Source: Owenia fusiformis (Eukaryota > Annelida > Polychaeta > Sabellida > Oweniidae). Taken from it: a stretch of DNA of 64,000 bases. Numbering within the stretch: position 1 is the first letter of the stretch; each line of letters starts with the position of its first letter. A program made the position numbers and the translations under genes. The notes under the pieces are model-generated. The model saw only the letters and a program-made list of their open reading frames with translations, was not told the DNA's origin and made no database searches. The stretch lies in NCBI GenBank assembly GCA_903813345.2, contig CAIIXF020000004.1:25113985-25177984 (forward strand), read 5' to 3'. This document shows positions 57,001-64,000 of the stretch, one piece after another.

Positions 57001-57636
57001 ATACGTATTCCCGGGGAACCATAAATATTTTGTGTAGGGTGTGGACATTTTTCTTTTCATTTCTCTAAAATCAGATTATTTTCATAAAATCCATACAAAG
57101 TTGGGCCTAAGCCTCTATTTTCGTATTCTGCATGTTAAGATATTTATAATGTAAAACTTAAAGAGATAAATTCAATGTCTTCAGTTGAGAATAAGTATAA
57201 GGTAAATGTGTGAATTCTGCTTTTTGTTGCACTATTTTTATAATAAACAAGGTTCGATACGCAACACTGAATAGACTGCAGTCATAGCTTAGTTGTAAAG
57301 AAAACAAAAGAAGTTGGGACGTGGTCATGCTTGATTATGTTTCTTTTATATATCACCGTTTGCATTCGTTGAAATCGGCCTGCATTGATTTCAAGAGGTG
57401 GTCGGTGTACAAGGTCATATGTTTGAGTTATTGGTTTAATGATAAATGTGACCCTTGAATGCGTTATGCTTTATGTATGCGTGAAACAAATACTCCAATG
57501 GCCTAATCTCAATTTGCCTACAAACAATATAACATTGAAATAATGGTCATCTGCATATTAACTTCCGCACCACACGTCTAACTTCGACACAATTCAGTAA
57601 AGTATCCAGTATCGCTATAATCGCTACATGCCAGTG
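54048..57636. mobile_element. DNA transposon with CACTGG ends and 5-bp duplication
   Basis: The ends are CACTGGCATGTAGCG and its inverse, flanked by AAATT at 54043-54047 and 57637-57641. The paralogous spacer is unoccupied at 15789-15793 (CAATT). The terminal 15 bp agree at 11 positions with those of the composite transposon at 15953, and both make 5-bp duplications, so they may be one family. Possible exon-like pieces (a frame to about 54215 ending in GTAAGT; MFQCGYCNAHENKF after an acceptor near 54510) could be remnants of a gene. No transposase is recognised. Confidence 0.65.
54690..56830. repeat. Chain of palindromic modules
   Basis: Successive blocks fold on themselves and share a core like GAGGGACCGNAGGGACCGAGG: about 54760-54960, 55260-55400, 55750-55865, 56150-56340 and 56630-56810. 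Between them lie poly-T/poly-A-rich stretches (55865-56000). No coding is supported. Confidence 0.6.
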
Positions 57637-57960
57637 AAATTGAGAAAATAGAGAAAGTTTTACATACCACATATTGATAAAAATTGGGTACGGCTATTAG
57701 TATAAGCTAAAGTGCTTTAAAGACTCTTTGACAAGGTTCAGTACAGCAGTATGAGTTTTATTCACTGAAGATGAAATTTCCAACAAAACATGTTAAATGT
57801 GTAAGTCATAATTTTTAATTCAAAACATTTAAAATACAAAATACACAGGATATCATTCAGTAAATACAAAAAATGCCCACTTGTATTTGAAGCCTTATCA
57901 AATTTGGATTTCTCAGGTACTTTGTGTATTTTATATTATATGTATTTTATACTTGAATTG
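57637..57960. other. NAT4 downstream flank and empty site
   Basis: 57637-57794 matches 15790-15952 and continues directly into text matching 46302 onward. The single ATGTT at 57790-57794 is the unoccupied target of the 30-kb composite transposon. Confidence 0.85.
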
Positions 57961-58902
57961 TTATGACTTTTTAATTGATAGTCTTTCTTTAATTTTCTCC
58001 ATATTTTCAAATGCCTTCTTCATAATATCTTCCTTGCCTTTGAAACCTGGGAAATATCTTATGATATGATCACTCAGTTCATCTTGGGGTATGTCACTAG
58101 TCTCCATGATGTGTTCTTCATTCTCAACCATGATTTCATAGTTTTTAATCTTGATTCGTCTTTCTCCATCTAAACGTGTTAGGAACACGATGTAGTGAAA
58201 ATGGTGAATTTCCTCCATTGGAGTTCCAAGGTAGATTCTCAATGCATGGTCGTAATAAAATTCGGCAAAATCAGTTGGCTGGATGTCGAACCAATAAGAA
58301 AGTCGCCAGTCATTGGTTGATTCCCATTTTTTCGGCTTCTTATGGTAGCGTACATAAGTTCCTCCTTCTGTTCTGACATATTTGAAGATTTCATTTGAAC
58401 CTTGGTAGATTGTTTCATTTAGGCTGTCTTGGTCTTTTGTCGGGTTCTTGATGATAATGGCCTCACGCATCGCCAGTCCAAGCCCACAGTCGACAACATG
58501 TAGGCTTCCTTTTATCGTGAGATCACGGACTATTACAATTGTATGATCAAGATTTTTCTTCAAGTATTGTTCAATTGAGACTACACTTGATAAAACAAGA
58601 TATACATCATATCCTAGTCCTTTCAGTAGTGCCCACATAAATGTATTCATTGTGTGGCACATACCGCCCGTTTTTGCAAAAATGTCCGTTTTAATTTCAC
58701 TCCATTTTGGAACTGTCCGAGACTCGACATCTTCACTCATAAGCGTTATTGTCTGAAAAGGTATAATCTGCTGGTATTTGATCATTAAATGATTCAGAAA
58801 TTCAACCCTGTTATTCCCTAGTTGTTCATTCCAGTTGTGAATCTGTAGAATGTCAGTTAGGAAATATTCAACTTCATCCTTATTAAGCGTAGGTGCTTCC
58901 AT
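57961..58902 (-). CDS. NAT: Arylamine N-acetyltransferase-like enzyme, diverged copy 4
   Basis: The 313-residue intron-less frame starts at the ATG at 58902 (MEAPTLNKDE); five codons further upstream are open but lack an ATG. The triad is C82 in GGMCHTMN, H120 in DHTIVIV and D138 in VVDCGL, the same positions as copies 1 and 3. It differs from them at many sites across the protein, with a shorter loop after about residue 195 (KKPKKWESTNDW), so it is the oldest split in the cluster and may use other substrates. Its C-terminus (IKERLSIKKS) is normal. Confidence 0.85.
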   Translation of the reverse strand: MEAPTLNKDEVEYFLTDILQIHNWNEQLGNNRVEFLNHLMIKYQQIIPFQTITLMSEDVESRTVPKWSEIKTDIFAKTGGMCHTMNTFMWALLKGLGYDVYLVLSSVVSIEQYLKKNLDHTIVIVRDLTIKGSLHVVDCGLGLAMREAIIIKNPTKDQDSLNETIYQGSNEIFKYVRTEGGTYVRYHKKPKKWESTNDWRLSYWFDIQPTDFAEFYYDHALRIYLGTPMEEIHHFHYIVFLTRLDGERRIKIKNYEIMVENEEHIMETSDIPQDELSDHIIRYFPGFKGKEDIMKKAFENMEKIKERLSIKKS

Positions 58903-60319
58903 TTTGATCAGATCCAAATTAATTCTGCTGATTTCTTGTATGATTTTGTGTGAGTTTTAGCTGACTTCAGCTATTTGCTGGCAATCATATTCTATTTATA
59001 TCGATTATCAAACATTGATGTAGGTCAGGTGATACTTGTATCCAATTTAGTTATTTGTAAGTAACAAAGACACATTGTGAGAATTAACAGAATGTTAAAA
59101 TTTTACATGTGTATACATTATCAGTCTTGTTCACTGTTCAGTGTAGTTGACTTAACCTTTTCAACCCCAGTATACAGGTATACAGTAAAACTTACAAAGT
59201 GGAACAACTCTTTAAGTAGAATGTAAGGGGAATGGTCTTTGCATAAACCAATCTGTTCAAGTACTGAAGGTATTGAACATCAGAGGTCAAGTATATGAAT
59301 CACATAGAGAATTACATAGAGAAAATTTAATACAGAGGTTGAATAAGCTGCCAACATGATTTATATTTTATAGCTTTAACCAATATATAGATGTCAGTAT
59401 TTGTTTTGATAAGTACACCCCCTCCATAAGTTTAGGAACCAGAAGAAGCAGGGGCATGGCCAGCTTTCAGTCAAGGGGGTGTGATTGCCAATTTTTTTTT
59501 TGGTTTTCAGTCAGGGGGTGCGCTTGTAGCATAAACAAGCCAAAAAATTAAGATTTATCTTGAATTTTACAAAAATTGATGCAACTTCCTTCAAAATTGA
59601 GCTATAAGCTTCAAATAACAAGCATTTTAAAGCTATTTTCTTCTTCAATCTCATCAACTATATCTATCATATTCTCGCCCCCCCCCTGTCTACGCTTACG
59701 AGTAGTCACCATTAGTTAGGATGTTAAAGTCTGTTTATTGTAGAATGTTAATTTTGTTCTCAAGTCACAAAAGGCATCCCATTTAGTTTCAGGGACAGAT
59801 CTGGAAATCAAGAGGGAGGGGGCTCAAAATGGTCGCGCTTGCTTTGAAAAATATGTTTGGCCCCATGAAAATTTAGGCCCAATTTCATATAAATATGTCC
59901 AAAATTAAAAAGTAATGCATATTAATGCCAGTTTGGTACCTTTATTACCAAGAGTTTTAAGATTTTTCTGGGTCCACCAACGCCCCCCCCCCCCCCCAGA
60001 TCCACCAGAAATCTGATGAATGTTAAGTCCCAAACAGGAATGAATGAGTTGTCTAAAGGGGACATGTTGTTGCCAAATTATTGAGGTGGGGTGTACTTCT
60101 TATTAGAGAAGAAAATACTGACATCTATAATCTGTTTAGCTTGAAATTAATCAAGAGGAGCATATAATAGCACTCAGATTACTGATCTGGACACCCTATA
60201 CTGATCTTTTACTTAGATGTTTTGTATCATCTTTCATTTTGGATTATAAATGAGAAAAACTGACTGAAAAAATACTGACTCAAAACTCTAAATCAATGCT
60301 TCAAATTTATTATTTTCAG
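58903..60319. other. Intronic DNA with dispersed repeats
   Basis: 59455-59600 resembles 62938-63110 (cagtcaggggg, caagccaaaaaa and following text), a dispersed repeat. 59790-60000 is a G/C-tract repeat related to 18925-19190. No gene is seen. Confidence 0.5.
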
Positions 60320-60548
60320 GGACCATTTGGAAGCACATTAAACTTCTGGGATTTCATCAAAGCTTTGAGATGGTTAGAGCCAACACTAGCTCCCTCTATT
60401 GAGATGTTCTCTCCAGCAGACGACAGTGGTCACCAAGGTGAAGGTCAAGGAGAACTCTGGGTAAAACAGAGTCTCATTCAACACCAGTTGTCTTATCAGT
60501 TGTACATTTTGGTAAATAGTGGAGGACATATAGTGGATCATTACGAAG
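60320..60548 (+). CDS. RUBCN: Rubicon homologue, RUN-domain exon
   Basis: The exon is bounded by a TATTTTCAG acceptor (60319) and a GTAAGA donor (60549), entering in phase 0 and leaving in phase 1. It encodes FWDFIKALRWLEP, then GELWVKQSLIQHQLSYQL and a downstream HYEG, which I recognise as the central RUN-domain helices of Rubicon. RUN domains mediate small-GTPase and complex contacts; in Rubicon the region helps target the VPS34 complex. It continues directly from the exon at 9203-9347. The next exon, expected to complete the RUN domain, was not found before 64000. Confidence 0.8.
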
Positions 60549-63500
60549 GTAAGAAAATAGAACTGATATATTTATCTGGGGGACATTTCTGTAAAATTCT
60601 TAGCCAAAAAATCGTCATTAGTGAAAATTTTGTCGTAAATGTTGATATTATGACATCATAATTGGAGAACTGAAAGACTTATGAATTCATAAATAAGAAA
60701 TGACAGAAATATATCCCAACCATCTAATTCAGGGGAGAAAATAGGTATAGGTAATTTTTGGTATTGCCTCTGACTTGTGTATACATGTATACACAAATGG
60801 CCTCAAGTAATGGGCAACGAGACTAACTTATAATCCATGATTCAAATATGCCACCACCAAAAGTGCATTTTACATGTTAATGCCTTGTTTTCAGTTGTAT
60901 AATATCAAGTTAAAACTAATGCAGAATCCAAAAATCAAATGAAAAAATTAGGCCCATTTTTTGATAATTTGGCCTAAAAGGTCCAAAAAGGCCAAGTAAT
61001 GCCCAAAGAGGCCCACTAATTGAGGCCATACAAAATTTTGGCCCCAATTTTTTTTTCTGTTGTCACTCAAAGGGGGGGGGGGGGCATGGCTGAAATCCTG
61101 TCTACTGGTCATTGGCAGATACCTTTGGACTAGATTAGTTTTTTTTCATTGGGTAATAGGAAAATTATATTTAAGAAAAATTGATTCATGTTAAGGTATG
61201 TCCCCATACCCTCATATAACCTCAATACGGTTCAGTCTAACTCTCAGAAGTAGGATAAAATGATAATGCACTGTTTTGGTTGATATAAAATATACAGTAA
61301 AACCTGTATGTAGGAACACCTCATTAATCTGAGCACCTCTCAATGTGAACACATTTTTTAGTCCCAAATTCATTTTCTCCCATTGACTCACATGTTAAGA
61401 AACCGTGAAATGTGAACACCTGCAAATCTAACACTTTTGGCCAGGACCATTGGTGTACGAATAAGACAGGTTTTACTGTATTTGTTTACAACAGAAGCCA
61501 TGATACACTATCACTTGACTGACATACTCATTCACGACAGATAGCTGCTATCTATGTCAAGCATAAACTGAGACAATCCAGTGTGATATCAATATTACAG
61601 GAAAATGTGTGAAGTGGAATACTTCTCAGGCCCGTAGCCAGGATTTGCCAAGGGGGGTTCAGTTTTCAAAAATTTTCAGGGGGGGGTTCACATTTGACAA
61701 TTTTGGCCCAAATATGGCTAAAAGTGCTCAAAATGGTGAAAAACCGCATGATTTTGAAAGAATTTTTGGCCAGGGGGGGGGTTGCCTGAATCCTCCTAAA
61801 TCATACAGTTTTTGGGCCAGGTTGCTTACCTAATATGCTTTAATATGTATGTCAAATCATAAATCATTATACAGTTTTTGGACCAAATGATTTACCTTTA
61901 TAAACTTTAACATCTCTGTCAAATAATCATTATACAGTTTTTGGGCCAAGTTGCTTACCTTTTGACACTTAAACAAGTATAGTGTTGACACTTTAACAAG
62001 TATAGTGTGTATACTTTAGCAGCATAGTCAGTAGATTTCACATTTGCTCAGAGATTATCTTATTACATAATTTACATGTTGAAGATCAAGTTCAGGGTTA
62101 ACCCTTTACCTGAAATAAGCCAGTGTTAATCATGCCTTCAATACATAAGATAAGTCAATAATACTTATGAAAGTCTACATGTTAAATACATATATACAAA
62201 AGTACATATTGACTGTACATTGTACATTGGTTTTTGTTAAGGTTGGTCCGTCTGAACAATTTTTGAGTAGTTTGTAGATAACATATCAGGAAGTGCAACC
62301 TTTATGTTAAAGATTTTTACAAGATGAATTTATAAAATAATCAGTTGAATTAAGAAATCCAAAGACTAACTATAGATATAATGAATGGCATTAGAGTAAG
62401 AGAGCGATTGAATATGTAACTATGAACTTTATGATCCCTATTAGATTATTGATTTTCTTATCCTACCTTAATCTTAAGTGTAAAAGTCCAAAATCAGTTA
62501 CATTGAAGTTCAAAAATCTGTTTGATTCTTGGAACTTAAGTTTAATAAATGTTATTACAAAATTTTAATCGGTATTCAGCAGATCATGATGTCAGTGATA
62601 TATGATGAGGTAAGGAATATGACTTTTATCTTTAATAAATTAAAGGATATGGTTTTTATCTTTAAAATATTTCACTAATTATAATTCATCTGCTTAATGT
62701 AGTCTTAATGTATTGAAAAGTAAAATCTCTCAAATGACACACAACTCTCAAATGACACACAACTCTCAAATGACACACAACTCTCAAATGACACACAACT
62801 CTCAAATGACACACAACTCTGTTATAAGAACAGCTTCAAGAATCAAGAACAGTATTTAGAAGTGCCAAAGGTGTTCTACATTAACTGGAATTTCTGTAAA
62901 TATACAAATTCCTAGTTATTATGTTAATGATAATGGCAGGGGTCTAGACAGCTTTCAATTGGTGGGGGGGGGGGTGCAATCGCCAAAAACTTTGGTTTTC
63001 AGTCAGGGGTGGTGGTGGTGCGATTGTGGCATAAACAAGCCAAAAAATAAGATTTACTTTGAATTCAACAAAAGTTAATTCAAAATTTAGCTAGAGGCTT
63101 CAAATAAAATTAAAGCTCTTTTCTTCTTCTTTCTCATGGTTTTATTTTTATTGGTTATGAGGGGTCAGGGTTCTCACCAGGAAATTTTTAGACCCCAGTT
63201 TTTTCTCGGTATCGCGACTGCACCTCCCCCTTGTGAGATCAGAGCTATTCTATTAGTATACTTTTCAAAATACAAGTACTACTAAAGATTATCTTACTAT
63301 TATAATCACAATATACATTACTAAAAGGTTTCTGACTTCCTATTCCTTGTTTGTATCCAGTTTTATGCATTTTCTCAAGAGTTTACTACAAATAAAAGGT
63401 AAAATTAGACTCTGGAAAAACACTTTAGACTCCGGAAAAGTTATTAGACTCTGGAGCAAGAGGGTCTAAAGACATTAGACTCTGGAGAATCTACGGAGTC

Positions 63501-64000
63501 TAAAAGGCTAGTGAGAACCCTGTAAAGGTATGTAAATACAAGTCTGAAATATTCAGTTCATCTGAGTGTTATTTGAATTTTATCATTTGTAAATAAAGTG
63601 ACACAGATTAGAAAAAAGAGAATAGCCTATATGAGAATAAAAAATACACAAGCTGCTTTATGCATTCAAGGGGACACTTAAAAAATCAATTTAATCAATA
63701 TAATCAAAATATTTCTTTATTTTGACAATGTATTTGATAATAATGTGTGACTAGCCAGATGAAAAATATTAAACATTTCATTCTCATTGTGTGGACTACC
63801 TTAAATGACATTATCTTGTAAAGATAGGAAAAACTTCCTTAATAACTAGCATTTAACTTTGTAAAAGTATAATTTTGTGTAGCAACAAAGAAAGGTTGTC
63901 AATTTAAAGGATTTGCATCTGGAAAATAATCAGCAACTTGATAGCATTTTGATAGGCATTGCAATGCTCGTGTGATATTTCATGTATATTCATATTTTGG
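60549..64000. other. Rubicon downstream intron, repeats only
   Basis: No exon was recognised. 61627-61800 is a dispersed repeat related to 9463-9632. 62727-62820 is an 18-bp tandem repeat (ctctcaaatgacacacaa, about 5 copies). 62938-63110 is a dispersed repeat. 63410-63510 holds several TAGACTCTGGA units related to the hairpin at 42516-42541. Confidence 0.5.

Larger units (their letters stand above)
9348..60319 (+). other. RUBCN: Giant Rubicon intron (about 51 kb)
   Basis: It is inferred from two exons of one domain with compatible phase-0 boundaries (donor GTAGGT at 9348, acceptor TTTTCAG ending 60319). It contains the antisense NAT cluster and all large transposons described here. If an exon was missed between them, the intron would be subdivided. 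Confidence 0.65.

Noticed and set aside
62727-62820. CRISPR-like direct repeats
   Set aside because: The 18-bp units are directly adjacent without spacers, and the genome is eukaryotic.

Overview
The window looks like a piece of an invertebrate nuclear genome, most likely a mollusc or another lophotrochozoan (inferred from gene content and AT-rich, repeat-laden DNA; the species is not identified). It is eukaryotic: the genes have GT-AG introns, AATAAA signals and microsatellites, and there are no operons or Shine-Dalgarno sites.

Host frame. Two exons that I recognise as the RUN-domain region of a Rubicon (RUBCN) homologue lie on the + strand at 9203-9347 and 60320-60548. Their splice phases match (0/0), so nearly everything else sits in one intron of about 51 kb. 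On the opposite strand of that intron is a cluster of intron-less arylamine N-acetyltransferase (NAT) paralogues: a chimeric remnant (10340-10622), an intact gene (11948-12910), a frameshifted copy (13739-14694), an intact gene (46467-47450) and a more diverged intact gene (57961-58902). 158-bp tandem duplications of the NAT 3' end lie beside the first two large copies.

Nested mobile DNA. The NAT cluster has been split by transposons. A 30.3-kb element at 15953-46296 (ends CACAGG...CCTGTG, 5-bp duplication ATGTT) has its empty site preserved in the paralogous segment at 57790. A second element at 54048-57636 (ends CACTGG...CCAGTG, 5-bp duplication AAATT) has its empty site in the other paralogous segment at about 15789. 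Inside the first element is a complete 25.1-kb Maverick/Polinton (polintovirus-like) element at 20617-45758, with a perfect 6-bp duplication TGAATT and 498-bp terminal inverted repeats that I find identical base for base.

Polinton content. The left arm (+ strand) holds an orphan gene just inside the TIR, a spliced orphan gene, the packaging ATPase and two small basic proteins. The middle (- strand) holds the adenain-like protease, double jelly-roll major capsid protein, a basic linker protein, penton/minor capsid protein, chromodomain integrase and a 14-exon protein-primed family B DNA polymerase. The right arm holds a spliced orphan gene (+), two spliced single-pass Cys-rich membrane proteins (-) and another orphan gene (+). 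All core genes are open across their inferred introns, so the element looks young and potentially functional: IN and the TIRs for integration, PolB for replication, and MCP, penton, ATPase and protease for virion building. The membrane proteins and four orphan genes are the least explained part.

The outer flanks (1-9202 and 60549-64000) are mainly fold-back elements, nested transposons, low-complexity tracts and dispersed repeats. A Penelope-like fragment, a Helitron-like insertion, several MITEs and an inverted minisatellite complete the mobile content.
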